Assembly: GCF_043789415.1 (NCBI RefSeq)
Contig: NZ_JBDLLW010000003.1
Location: forward strand, 283,755 to 347,754
Direction: 5' to 3'
Length of the DNA: 64,000 bases
Source of the DNA: Renibacterium sp043789415
GTDB taxonomy: Bacteria; Actinomycetota; Actinomycetes; Actinomycetales; Micrococcaceae
Every line of letters begins with the position of its first letter. Position 1 is the stretch's first letter. Below, piece by piece: positions 53,011 to 61,641 of the stretch. The notes below the pieces were generated by a model. That model saw only the letters and a program-made list of their open reading frames with translations. It was not told where the DNA came from and did no database searches. The translations under genes were made by a program, and so were the position numbers.

Positions 53011-53190
53011 TCACAACTTTGACCTTTCAGCTTCAACGAAAGCGTCCATCTTTGCTAGGATTTCCTCCAGATGCTTACGCCACAGGCGATCATAGATGTC
53101 CCATGTATTCAGTGCGAATTTGTGGCCGCACATGTGCTGAATGGTCTTGATGTCTGCGCCAGAGTCCTGCATTGCTGGGGAGCATACTGA
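53011..53190 (-). pseudogene. tyrosine recombinase (integrase) C-terminal relic
   Basis: On the minus strand a frame reads MQDSGADIKTIQHMCGHKFA then NTWDIYDRLWRKHLEEIL and ends at TGA 53011. This is the end of a tyrosine recombinase: the GADIKTIQHM-GH box, and Tyr in TWDIYDRLW as the catalytic residue. Upstream the frame decays (HSQSVCSPAM, then a stop), so the start and the HxxR box are lost. It lies right beside the attachment site copy, as expected for an integrase gene. Confidence 0.82.
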
Positions 53191-53205
53191 TTGGGAATGG
53201 CAACC

Positions 53206-53421
53206 TTATACGGGAAGCTCACCGCACTCTGACGCTATCTATGTCTCAATCACGGACAACTCTGTGTGGAGTGACAACTGCGGCACCGCGCAAACTAGCT
53301 ATAACGACGAACCCGCATGGGGCGTGGGTAAGACTTACAGGAAAAGGAAAACCCGGCCCAACCGAGGAAACCGCTCGTGGCACCACCTCCGAAAAACATT
53401 CATACGCGGCAAACTCGCTGC
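53206..53421. other. decayed stretch between integrase relic and terminator
   Basis: I see no intact gene here. The plus strand has a short open frame (53141-53425) with no recognisable content. The stretch is probably the rest of a decayed integrase region. Confidence 0.45.
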
Positions 53422-53467
53422 ATAAAAATAGTCCCCGACACCTCAAGGTGTCGGGGACTATTTTTAT
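53422..53467. terminator. symmetrical terminator after the small membrane protein gene
   Basis: The arms ATAAAAATAGTCCCCGACAC and its reverse complement extend to 22 base pairs around a two-base loop. A and T runs lie on both sides, so it works in either direction. It lies just past the end of the minus-strand gene 53479-53706. Confidence 0.9.
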
Positions 53468-53478
53468 ATAACAGTATT

Positions 53479-53706
53479 TTACTTGAAAGTTTGCTGACTT
53501 TTACTTCCAATAATAAACCAAAGGATTGCACCAAGGATAGGGAAGAACAAAACAATCAGAATCCAAAGTGCTCTAGCAGTTGGGTCCAACATTTTTTCCT
53601 TAGCTATCTGGATAAGCGCAGTAATCCAGAACACAATAACTGCTGCCGCAATAATCCCCGATATTATGGCGAAGATTACCATTCCGACTGTCTCCAATTC
53701 ATTCAC
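53479..53706 (-). CDS. small PLDNc-type membrane protein (island 2)
   Basis: This 75-residue protein has hydrophobic segments at about 5-30 and 44-66, with the WITALIQIAKEKMLDP linker and WILIVLFFPILGAILWFIIG, characteristic of the phospholipase D nuclease N-terminal (PLDNc) domain family of small membrane proteins. The annotated start is GTG 53706; TTG 53697 with GAGGGG upstream is also possible. It follows the secreted-protein gene by 14 bases in the same operon. In related layouts such proteins could protect the cell from the partner; this is inference. Confidence 0.72.
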   Translation of the reverse strand: MNELETVGMVIFAIISGIIAAAVIVFWITALIQIAKEKMLDPTARALWILIVLFFPILGAILWFIIGSKSQQTFK

Positions 53707-53720
53707 CCCTCAATTAGTCC

Positions 53721-54371
53721 TTAACCGACCGTACCACCAAAACCGGAGATAGTGCCGTTCGGGTAAAGAACCGCAGTCATATCTACGTCGTAGCTGGCCA
53801 CCTGGACACCGGCTACAACCACGCGCACAGTCCATGCTGAGTAGAGGTTGCGTTGGTTGAGCGTACCGCTTTCGCTGCAAGCCTTATCAGACAGGTCAAC
53901 ACCTGGTCCTGCGTAGTTGGTGAAGCAAGCGTGAGAACCCTGCCAACCATAGCGAGATTCGGTAACCCAAACTTCCTTACCGTCATAGTAAAATTGCCCG
54001 TTCTGGGTGCGAGTGTATGTCCCCCCAGTAGTGAACTGCGACCAATGATTGGTCTTGATGACATGCACCGCAGCCGCAGCCACCAGATCAGTTTTCTGAG
54101 CACTGCTCAAGCTACTATCAGCCAAGATTTCCTTGGCAGTAACGGTTTTGGGAGTGCCGAGGCTGACACTAACTTTCGCTCCGCAGCTTTCCATTACCGC
54201 TGTACCACTTTTTGCGGCGGTCAAGGCGACATTTTTGATGCTACAAGTAGCAGCTTTTGCGCTCTCGACAGTTGAAGCATTTGCCGGTTCAGCCATCCCC
54301 AAAACAGACAACAACACTCCTCCTGCCATGCCGACAGCGAGAATCTTGCCTGCAAAATTCGTTACCTTCAT
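53721..54371 (-). CDS. secreted protein of unknown function (island 2)
   Basis: This 216-residue protein has a Sec signal peptide (AVGMAGGVLLSVLGMAEP, cleaved after ANA). I chose ATG 54371 with AAAGG upstream; the longer frame upstream is not coding. The mature part begins with a helical region with two Cys residues (ATCSIKN, VMESCGA). A Tyr/Trp-rich C-terminal half follows (GGTYTRTQNGQFYYDGKEVW, YGWQGSHACFTNYAGPG), with two more Cys. No family is recognised. Its signal peptide resembles that of the island 1 secreted protein; the rest does not. Confidence 0.75.
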   Translation of the reverse strand: MKVTNFAGKILAVGMAGGVLLSVLGMAEPANASTVESAKAATCSIKNVALTAAKSGTAVMESCGAKVSVSLGTPKTVTAKEILADSSLSSAQKTDLVAAAAVHVIKTNHWSQFTTGGTYTRTQNGQFYYDGKEVWVTESRYGWQGSHACFTNYAGPGVDLSDKACSESGTLNQRNLYSAWTVRVVVAGVQVASYDVDMTAVLYPNGTISGFGGTVG

Positions 54372-54506
54372 AACCAACCTTTCAATTAATACGGAGTGTT
54401 TATTAATACAGTTCAACCATTTCAACGAAACCTGAAAGAAAGCTGGTGATTTGATAACGGAGGAATCACGGATACTGTGAGTGCGTCTCAGGAAAAACAC
54501 AGAATC

Positions 54507-54548
54507 AACTTCAGAGAGTCCCGCACATTGGCGGGGCTCTCCGAAGTT
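54507..54548 (-). terminator. hairpin upstream of the secreted-protein gene
   Basis: AACTTC-GAGAG-CCCGC pairs with GCGGG-CTCTC-GAAGTT, with single mismatches. It lies just past the stop of the gene relic at 54549-54681, so it may have been its terminator. Confidence 0.6.
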
Positions 54549-54681
54549 AAGTGGTCTTGACTTAGACGAGTTGCCAGGCTTCAAGGACTTGCTGTTCTAG
54601 CGCTTCCCTCGCCGCGGCGTAATCATCGCCCTCAACCTGAATATTCCGTATCTCGGTGGGCCGGATGATGCCTTCAAGTCA
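54549..54681 (-). pseudogene. short gene relic, mobile-element type
   Basis: A minus-strand frame ends LEGIIRPTEIRNIQVEGDDY then AAAREALEQQVLEAWQLV and a stop near 54549. The beginning is lost; a stop codon precedes it. The VEG-DDYAAAREALEQQV pattern is reminiscent of small proteins seen in phage and conjugative-element genes. The function is unknown. Confidence 0.4.
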
Positions 54682-54772
54682 CATATGACAGGCCTATTCG
54701 ACCTTATAGACACTATTGCCAATAGCTGACAAAGCGGCCTCATCAAAATCCAAAAACTCTCCACCATCCCAC

Positions 54773-55088
54773 CTAACCCACCCAACAGAAGCCCACCACC
54801 ACAGCACCGTAGACGAACCCAATCTCAGCCGCCAAGACAGCCTTTAGACGCGTCACGGATCGCCTTCATTTGCGCATCCAAGCTTTTACCCTGCTTCAAT
54901 GCAGGCACACGTCTTTGCCCATCTGGAGGAGGTCAGCATCCGGCAGGGTACCGGTACCCGCCTCGGCGAGACCTGGCTTCACGATTTTCAGGAAAGACTG
55001 ATCAGAAGCAATACTGACCGGGTTTCCGCCGCACGAGGATAGTGAGGGTGCCGATGATGACGGCGGCGATGGTGAGTTTTCTTTTCAT
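54773..55088 (-). pseudogene. DUF732-like lipoprotein, several frameshifts
   Basis: ATG 55088 opens MKRKLTIAAVIIGTLTIL, a lipoprotein-like signal. Reading on needs frame changes: one frame gives CGGNPVSIASDQSFLKIVKP and GTGTLPDADLLQMGKDVC, the next LKQGKSLDAQMKAIRDAS, the third AVLAAEIGFVYGAVVVGF then CWVG and a stop. Put together this matches the DUF732 layout (FLKIVK, LLQMGKDVC, C-terminal VGFCW). At least three frameshifts separate the parts, so the gene is dead. Confidence 0.68.
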
Positions 55089-55233
55089 GGGGATGCTCCA
55101 GAATCGGGGGAGGTTTGGGGGAGGAATTGATGACATATGAGGCCCTATCAAGGTGGTCCCCGCAGATGATTCCGGGCATAGAAAATCCCGCGATTCCCCT
55201 TATAAACACATGGAAAGCACGGGATTTCAGGTG

Positions 55234-55307
55234 AGCCCCCTGCCGGATTCGAACCGGCGACCCCCTGTTTACAAGACAGGTGCTCTGGCCAACTGAGCTA
55301 AGGAGGC
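55234..55307 (-). tRNA. tRNA-Thr (anticodon TGT)
   Basis: The minus strand gives a full cloverleaf. The acceptor stem is GCCTCCT with AGGGGGC. The D-arm contains AGCTCAGTTGGCCAGAGC. The anticodon stem CCTGT/ACAGG holds the loop CTTGTAA, so the anticodon is TGT (Thr). The T-arm is GCCGG-TTCGAAT-CCGGC. CCA is not encoded. It marks the right end of accessory island 2. Confidence 0.95.
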
Positions 55308-55378
55308 GTGAGCGCCAGCGGAAGAAGTATCCGAAAGCGCCTGGACAAGTTTAGCCCAGATATTCAGGGCACGAAAAA

Positions 55379-55431
55379 CGCCTCCTCGGGCACCAGCAGC
55401 CGCGAACAGCAAGCCGGTGCCCGAGGAGGCG
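55379..55431 (-). terminator. terminator after the DsbA-like gene
   Basis: The arms CGCCTCCTCGGGCACC and GGTGCCCGAGGAGGCG form a 16-base-pair stem followed by TTTTTC on the minus strand. It lies about 30 bases past the stop codon at 55462. Confidence 0.9.
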
Positions 55432-55461
55432 CCTCAAAGAACTTAAAGAATTCAGGGAAAT

Positions 55462-56397
55462 TTACTTCTTCGCCGCCTTGGCATCGATGATTCCCTGCAC
55501 GAAAGCCTTGAAATCAGTGAACTGGGCCTGTGCGTTACCCTCGAACTTCTGCCCATCCACGTAGATCGTCGGGGTGGCGTTAATACCGCTCAAACCAGCC
55601 TGTTTAGTGACGAAGTTGACCAAAGGCCTATACGTCCGATCATCTACGCAGCTGTCGATATTCGCTCCGAGATCTTTAGCATATTGTTTGAGTTGGTCAT
55701 TGCTAAGGCCAGCGCTGCCTTCCGAGGGCTGGTTCTCATAGAGCTTGGTGAAGAAATCCAGGTACTTCTCTGGGTTGTTATTCGCTACGCAGGCAGCTGC
55801 CGCAGCGGCACGCGAGGAGTAGTTGGTGGTGGACTGCTGATCGAGCAGACCGGTGGGACGGTACTCGAAGGTGACCTTGCCCTGATCTGCGAACTCCTTC
55901 AAAACCGAAGCATTCGCCGTTTCAAAGACCTTGCAAACCGGGCAGATGAAATCGATGTACACCACGATGCTCACCGGCTGGCCTGCGGCGCTGGCTTTGA
56001 TGCCGATGCTGCCCAGATCGCGGGCAGCTGCGGAGGCAGTGCCGGTCGGGGTCGGTGCTGCGGCCGCGGTAGGAATATTATTCGTATCCACGTTCCCGGC
56101 GGTCTGCGCCGGCGGAGTGACCTTGCCGTCCTTGCCGATCGTGACGCCGCCGAAAGCGTTGGCATTCGCAGGTACCGGTCCGCTGTTGGCGATCGGAGCG
56201 TTGTTCTGCATGGTGGTCACCACGATAAGCGTGACCACGGCAATGATCGCCAGCGCGGCAATGACGACTCCGCCGCGGATGAACCAACCGTTCCGCTTCT
56301 GCTTCTTGACCGCGGCTTCCCGAATCAGTCGTGCTTGCTCGCGGGCTGCCGCGGTTCGCTCAGCCTTGGTCATTTTCGGTTGGTTCTGTGAACTCAT
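55462..56397 (-). CDS. DsbA-like membrane-anchored thioredoxin-fold protein
   Basis: This 311-residue protein has a cytoplasmic N-terminus (1-38), one membrane segment at about 39-62, a linker, and an extracytoplasmic thioredoxin-fold domain at about 135-305. The redox motif is CPVC in YIDFICPVCKVFE, and the cis-Pro lies in GINATPTIYVDG. It is of the DsbA/thioredoxin_4 type that forms or isomerises disulfides in secreted proteins. It stands alone next to the tRNA-Thr. Confidence 0.93.
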   Translation of the reverse strand: MSSQNQPKMTKAERTAAAREQARLIREAAVKKQKRNGWFIRGGVVIAALAIIAVVTLIVVTTMQNNAPIANSGPVPANANAFGGVTIGKDGKVTPPAQTAGNVDTNNIPTAAAAPTPTGTASAAARDLGSIGIKASAAGQPVSIVVYIDFICPVCKVFETANASVLKEFADQGKVTFEYRPTGLLDQQSTTNYSSRAAAAAACVANNNPEKYLDFFTKLYENQPSEGSAGLSNDQLKQYAKDLGANIDSCVDDRTYRPLVNFVTKQAGLSGINATPTIYVDGQKFEGNAQAQFTDFKAFVQGIIDAKAAKK

Positions 56398-56696
56398 CGT
56401 TCCTCATGTCTGTGCGCGGCTCACGCCGTGAATAGTCAACTTCTCCATTTTAGAGGCAATCCCGCATAGACACCTCATCGGGCCTGGGATCTGTTGAAAC
56501 CCACAGCGCTCCCCCAGCCTCGAAAGCAGCTTCAACCCCGGTCTGCGAGTCCGGCCCGCAAAGCCTTGACGCCCTTCCTCGAGCTCATCGCGGGCAACTC
56601 ATGAGGCCTTCGCAAAACTCCGCGAGGAGCCGGAAAACCGGCTGTCAGCCAACTATGGATAAGCTATTAGCGGGACTAAACGGCAGGGAGCAGACA
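56398..56696. other. intergenic stretch between DsbA-like gene and otsA
   Basis: About 300 bases with no supported gene. The long open frame into otsA from 56601 is not coding. It should hold both divergent promoters; I cannot name their boxes. Confidence 0.5.
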
Positions 56697-58109
56697 ATGT
56701 CAGCTAACGATAAATCCAAGAAGAGCACCAAAAAGTTCGATTTCATCGTCGTTTCCAACCGTTTGCCCGTGGACCGCGTCGAAGGCTCCGAGAAAGATGA
56801 CTGGCGGCGTTCCCCGGGCGGTTTGGTGACGGCGTTGGCGCCGGTGATGGGCAAATCCGATGGCGCCTGGGTGGGCTGGCACGGCGCCCCCAACGAACAG
56901 CTGGATGCCTTCACCCACGATGGAATGCGACTCATTCCGGTTCCACTCAGTGATGAGGAAATCGAACTTTACTATGAGGGCTTCTCCAACGCGACCCTCT
57001 GGCCGCTCTACCATGATGTGATAGCTCCCCCCGAGTTCCACCGAACCTGGTGGGAGTCATACCGCACGGTGAATCATCGCTTCGCCGACGCGGTTGCCAA
57101 GTCTGCCGCTCAGGGTGCCACTGTCTGGGTTCAGGACTATCAACTTCAGCTGGTTCCCAAGTTCCTCCGCGAGAGTCGTCCCGATCTACGCATCGGGTTC
57201 TTCAACCACATCCCCTTCCCGCCGCTGGAGATCTACGCCCAACTGCCCTGGCGCCGCACCATCCTGGAAGGCCTGCTGGGCGCCGATCTGATCGGCTTCC
57301 AACGCCCCAATGACGCCAGCAATTTCCTGCGTTGTGTCCGCCGCTACGTCAATGCCACGGTGAAGCAGAACCAGATCAGGATCGGCGAGCGCACCGCCCG
57401 CGCGGAAGCCTTCCCGATCTCCATCGACACTGGCCAGATCTCCGCCCTCGCCGCCACTCCGGAGGTTCAGGAAAGGGCCAGCCAGATCAGGCGAGACCTG
57501 GGGAATCCGAAAACCGTGCTGCTCGGTGTCGATCGCCTCGACTACACCAAGGGCATCAGGCATCGGCTGAAAGCCTTCGGCGAGCTCCTCGAAGAAGGCC
57601 GGTTGAATGTCGGCGATGTGACGCTCATTCAGGTGGCCAGCCCAAGCCGCGAGCGGGTGGAGAGCTACCGGATGCTCCGCGAAGAGGTGGAGAGCACTGT
57701 CGGCCGGGTCAACGGCACCTTTGACACCATCCAGCACACCGCGATTCGCTATCTGCACCACAGCTATCCGCTCAAGGAAATGGTCGCGCTCTACTTAGCG
57801 GCCGACGTCATGCTGGTCACCGCGCTGCGCGACGGGATGAACTTGGTGGCCAAGGAGTACGTCGCCACCAGAGCGAATAACGACGGCGCACTGGTGCTCA
57901 GCGAGTTCACCGGGGCAGCTGACCAGCTGCGCCAGGCGATCCTGACCAACCCGCACGATATCGATGGCTTGAAAGACGCGATCATGGCTGCCATCACCAT
58001 CCGCCCAGCCGAGTCGGCGCGACGCATGCGATTGATGAGACGGCAGATCCTGGATCACGATGTGGAGCGCTGGTCCCAGGAATTCCTCAACCAGCTCCGT
58101 AGCGTCTGA
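56697..58109 (+). CDS. otsA: trehalose-6-phosphate synthase
   Basis: This 470-residue GT20 enzyme joins glucose from UDP-glucose to glucose-6-phosphate. FIVVSNRLPVDRVEG, WRRSPGGLVTALAPVM, VQDYQLQLVPKFLRE, NHIPFPPLEIY and GVDRLDYTKGIRHRL are hallmarks. I chose ATG 56697, which follows GGGAG; the upstream frame is not coding. It forms an operon with otsB, whose start shares one base with the stop. Trehalose protects from stress. Confidence 0.96.
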   Translation: MSANDKSKKSTKKFDFIVVSNRLPVDRVEGSEKDDWRRSPGGLVTALAPVMGKSDGAWVGWHGAPNEQLDAFTHDGMRLIPVPLSDEEIELYYEGFSNATLWPLYHDVIAPPEFHRTWWESYRTVNHRFADAVAKSAAQGATVWVQDYQLQLVPKFLRESRPDLRIGFFNHIPFPPLEIYAQLPWRRTILEGLLGADLIGFQRPNDASNFLRCVRRYVNATVKQNQIRIGERTARAEAFPISIDTGQISALAATPEVQERASQIRRDLGNPKTVLLGVDRLDYTKGIRHRLKAFGELLEEGRLNVGDVTLIQVASPSRERVESYRMLREEVESTVGRVNGTFDTIQHTAIRYLHHSYPLKEMVALYLAADVMLVTALRDGMNLVAKEYVATRANNDGALVLSEFTGAADQLRQAILTNPHDIDGLKDAIMAAITIRPAESARRMRLMRRQILDHDVERWSQEFLNQLRSV

Positions 58110-58891
58110 TGCTCAGCACTGACTTGCAGAACGCGCTGAAGCAACTAGCGAGGACTCCGAGACTTTTGGTGGCGATGGATTTCGACGGCACTATGTCTCC
58201 GCTGGTTCCCCGAGCCGAGGACGCCCGAGCGCTGCCCGCCAATGCAGAGGCCTTCGCCGCCTTGGCCGAACTTCCGGACACCGTGACGGCGCTCATCTCG
58301 GGCCGCGCCCTGGCCAGCTTGAGGCAGTCCGCCAGCCCGCCGGAGCATACCCTGCTGATCGGCAGTCACGGTGCGGAAAGTTGGTTCGGCCCGGGAGCTT
58401 CGCCCCTTGCACTCACCCCGGAACAAGAAGACCTGGTTCGGCAGACCACCGAGATCTTGCGAGGAGTTTCCGGAAACTATCCCGGAGTCACCGTCGAACT
58501 GAAGCCCGCTGGGGCGGTGCTGCATACCCGGCAAAGCGCCGAGGAGACCGCCGAGGCGGCCGTCACCGCGGCGATCGAAGCTCTGGCGGCACTTCCGATC
58601 CAGCTGCACGAAGGCAAACGAGTCCTCGAAGCTGCTGTACTGAAAGTGGACAAGGGCCAGGGCCTGGAACTGCTGCGGAAACGTACTGGGGCGACGGCGA
58701 TCCTCTTCGCCGGAGATGACACCACCGATGAGAACGGCTTTCGCGCACTGCTAGCTGACGACGTCGGCGTGAAAGTCGGCGACGGCGAGACCGCAGCGGC
58801 CTTCCGGATCAGCTCAGTGACCGAGACAGCAGAACTATTGGGGACGCTTTTGAGCTTTCGGCGGAACCATACCCAACCACACCGAGTGTGA
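58109..58891 (+). CDS. otsB: trehalose-6-phosphate phosphatase
   Basis: This 260-residue HAD-family phosphatase removes phosphate from trehalose-6-phosphate. Motif I is VAMDFDGTMSPLVP with the nucleophile Asp near 26, and the late motif AGDDTTDENGFRAL coordinates Mg2+. It overlaps the otsA stop codon (TGATG), so both enzymes are made together. Full family length. Confidence 0.96.
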   Translation: MLSTDLQNALKQLARTPRLLVAMDFDGTMSPLVPRAEDARALPANAEAFAALAELPDTVTALISGRALASLRQSASPPEHTLLIGSHGAESWFGPGASPLALTPEQEDLVRQTTEILRGVSGNYPGVTVELKPAGAVLHTRQSAEETAEAAVTAAIEALAALPIQLHEGKRVLEAAVLKVDKGQGLELLRKRTGATAILFAGDDTTDENGFRALLADDVGVKVGDGETAAAFRISSVTETAELLGTLLSFRRNHTQPHRV

Positions 58892-58994
58892 CGCTGCTCA
58901 CGCTGAAAGTGTGAAATAGTGGATGGACAACTGAATATCAACCATTCACTACGGATCGTTCGGCACGTACCTGCCGATGAAGGGATAGATAACT

Positions 58995-60077
58995 GTGGCT
59001 ACAGTTACTTTTGATAACGCTACCCGCTTGTATCCGGGCACTGATAAGCCCGCCGTCGACAAGCTGAACATTGAAATCGCCGATGGCGAATTTCTTGTCC
59101 TCGTCGGGCCCTCGGGCTGTGGGAAATCCACCTCACTGCGTATGCTGGCCGGACTCGAAGACGTCAACGCGGGCCGGATTCTGATCGGCGACCGTGACGT
59201 CACCGATATGCCGCCGAAAGATCGCGATATCGCGATGGTCTTCCAGAACTATGCGCTCTATCCGCACATGACCGTCGCAGATAATATGGGCTTCGCCCTG
59301 AAGATTGCCGGCGTCAGCAAGGAAGAGCGCGCGCAGCGCGTCCGAGAAGCCGCCAAACTGCTCGATCTCGAGCCCTACCTCGACCGCAAGCCGAAAGCTC
59401 TTTCCGGCGGCCAACGCCAGCGCGTCGCCATGGGCCGTGCCATCGTCCGTAACCCCCAGGTCTTCCTGATGGATGAACCGCTGTCCAACTTGGATGCCAA
59501 GCTCCGCGTGCAGACCCGCACCCAGATCGCTTCGCTGACCCGGCGCCTCGGCGTCACCACTGTCTACGTCACCCACGACCAGGTCGAGGCGATGACCATG
59601 GGAGACCGGGTTGCGGTTCTCAAAGACGGCATCTTGCAGCAGGTGGACACTCCTCGGAATCTCTATGATCGCCCGCAGAACGTCTTCGTGGCCGGCTTCA
59701 TTGGTTCCCCCGCGATGAACCTGATCGAACTGCCCACGGTTGACGGCGGAGTGAAGTTCGGCGGCGTGGTCTACCCGGTGCCTCGCGAGGTGCTCAACGA
59801 CGCGGCTGGCAATACGGTGACCCTGGGTGTGCGTCCGGAAGATCTGGAAACGGATCCCAACGGCGAGGGCCTGCCGGTTGAGGTCGACGTCGTCGAAGAG
59901 CTCGGTGCCGACGCCTATATCTACGGCCACACCACGCTGGACGGCAAGGACTACGACATCGTCGCTCGCGTCGATGGCCGCCGCCCACCGCTCAAGGGCG
60001 ACACCGTGCACGTCCGTCCCCAGCAGGGCCACGTCCACCTCTTCGACAGCGCCTCGGGTCTCCGCCTGGGAGACTAA
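58995..60077 (+). CDS. sugar ABC transporter ATPase, MsiK/UgpC type
   Basis: This 360-residue ATPase energises sugar importers. Walker A GPSGCGKST lies at about 37-45, the LSGGQRQRV signature near 134-142, and Walker B VFLMDEPLSNLDAKL after it. A C-terminal regulatory (OB-like) domain ends in HVHLFDSASGLRLGD. The start is GTG 58995. No permease or binding-protein genes are adjacent, which is typical of MsiK: one ATPase shared by several sugar transporters. A strong terminator follows. Confidence 0.92.
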   Translation: MATVTFDNATRLYPGTDKPAVDKLNIEIADGEFLVLVGPSGCGKSTSLRMLAGLEDVNAGRILIGDRDVTDMPPKDRDIAMVFQNYALYPHMTVADNMGFALKIAGVSKEERAQRVREAAKLLDLEPYLDRKPKALSGGQRQRVAMGRAIVRNPQVFLMDEPLSNLDAKLRVQTRTQIASLTRRLGVTTVYVTHDQVEAMTMGDRVAVLKDGILQQVDTPRNLYDRPQNVFVAGFIGSPAMNLIELPTVDGGVKFGGVVYPVPREVLNDAAGNTVTLGVRPEDLETDPNGEGLPVEVDVVEELGADAYIYGHTTLDGKDYDIVARVDGRRPPLKGDTVHVRPQQGHVHLFDSASGLRLGD

Positions 60078-60112
60078 CGCGGCATCTCACTCTAAGAGAA
60101 GCTAGTAGCTAA

Positions 60113-60162
60113 GATGGCTCCGGACGTCGCCTCGCCCAAGCGCGATGACGTTCGGAGCCATC
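60113..60162. terminator. terminator after the MsiK-type gene
   Basis: The arms GATGGCTCCGGACGTC and GACGTTCGGAGCCATC form a nearly perfect stem with an 18-base loop, 36 bases past the stop codon. Confidence 0.75.
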
Positions 60163-60184
60163 GCCGTCCCGAGAAAGAACAGCT

Positions 60185-61585
60185 ATGACCGACGCCCAAT
60201 GGCGAGACGAGCCCACCAACTTCGATCAGCACGGAAAACTACCTCGTGAATCCGAGGTTCCCAGTTCCGTCCTGGGTTCGCTCAATATCACGGCGGCCGC
60301 CAGCGATCCTGAATTGCTGGATCTTCCCTGGCATCTCCGACTGGAGGACTGGCCGAGTGAATACCTGGCAGCACTGCCTCGCGGCATTTCACGTCACGTG
60401 GTGCGCTTCGCTCACCTCGGCGATTCGGTCATCGCGATCAAGGAGACCGGGGAACACGTAGCTCGGCATGAATACCATATGCTGCGCAAGTTGCAGCGGC
60501 TTGATGTGCCCTGCGTCGAACCGGTGGCGGTGATCACCGGGCGTCGTACCGCGGAAGGCGTCGCTCTGGATCCGGTACTGGTCACCCGGCATCTGAAGTT
60601 CTCCTTGCCCTACCGAGCGCTTTTCTCCCAGATGCTGCGCAAAGACACTCTGACCCGGCTGATCGACGCTCAGGCACTACTCCTGGTCCGGCTGCACCTG
60701 ATCGGCTTCTATTGGGGTGATGTCTCGCTCTCCAATACGCTTTTCCGACGCGATGCCGGAGCCTTCGCCGCGTATTTGGTGGACGCCGAAACCGGTGAGC
60801 TCTATCCCGATCTCTCAAGTGGTCAGCGCGAATACGATCTGGAGATCGCCCGAGTCAATATCGCCGGCGAGTTGATGGACCTGCTGGAGGGCGGATTGAT
60901 CGACGGCGAAGTCGATCCAGTGGCCACCAGTGAACTGATTATGGATGCCTACCGCCGGTTGTGGGCCGAGCTGACCGATCAGGAATCCTTCGAGCTGGGC
61001 GAACGCTGGCGCGTTGGCGCTAGAATCCGGCGACTCAACGAACTCGGTTTCGACGTCGAAGAGTACGCGATCAAGACCAATCCCGAGGGTTCCACCATCC
61101 AATTGCAGCCCAAGGTCGTGGACGCCGGCCATCACCAGAGGCGGCTACTGCGGCTCACCGGCTTGGACGCTCAGGAGAACCAGGCAAGACGCCTGTTGAA
61201 CGACATAGATACATACCGGGCGGACAACAACCCCGATCTGGATGAGGAAATCAGTGCGCACTCCTGGGTGCGCCATGTCTTCGAGCCGATCGTGCGTTCC
61301 ATTCCCCGCGAGCTCTCCGGGAAGCTGGAACCCGCCGAGGTGGTTCACGAAGTGCTGGAGCACCGCTGGTATATCTCCGAGAAATTAGATCGGAATGTGC
61401 CCTTGGCCGAGTCAGTACAGTCCTACCTCGATACCGTACTGAGGCATCGCAGGGACGAGGCCGCACTCATTATCACCGCAGACGATGACACCATGAAGCT
61501 CCTCGAGGGCGGCGTGCTGAACGACGCCGAAGATAATGCCGCCGAAGAATATCCCGACCAGGAACAGCCTCATCGGATCCGCTGA
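60185..61585 (+). CDS. DUF4032 family protein
   Basis: This 466-residue protein matches the DUF4032 family of actinobacteria. The N-terminal 200 residues resemble a lipopolysaccharide-kinase-like fold (AIKETGEHVARHEYHMLRKL, VRLHLIGFYWGDVSLSNTLF). The DUF4032 part is further on (IPRELSGKLEPAEVVHEVLE, HRWYISEKLDRNVP). The last 40 residues are acidic. The kinase-like pattern suggests a role in signalling or sugar phosphorylation, but this is inference. It stands alone between two terminator-like regions. Confidence 0.85.
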   Translation: MTDAQWRDEPTNFDQHGKLPRESEVPSSVLGSLNITAAASDPELLDLPWHLRLEDWPSEYLAALPRGISRHVVRFAHLGDSVIAIKETGEHVARHEYHMLRKLQRLDVPCVEPVAVITGRRTAEGVALDPVLVTRHLKFSLPYRALFSQMLRKDTLTRLIDAQALLLVRLHLIGFYWGDVSLSNTLFRRDAGAFAAYLVDAETGELYPDLSSGQREYDLEIARVNIAGELMDLLEGGLIDGEVDPVATSELIMDAYRRLWAELTDQESFELGERWRVGARIRRLNELGFDVEEYAIKTNPEGSTIQLQPKVVDAGHHQRRLLRLTGLDAQENQARRLLNDIDTYRADNNPDLDEEISAHSWVRHVFEPIVRSIPRELSGKLEPAEVVHEVLEHRWYISEKLDRNVPLAESVQSYLDTVLRHRRDEAALIITADDDTMKLLEGGVLNDAEDNAAEEYPDQEQPHRIR

Positions 61586-61641
61586 TCCGGATCCTAGGAA
61601 AGCCCTCCTGAGCGGCTCCACGGACGAAGAGGCGCAAGTTT

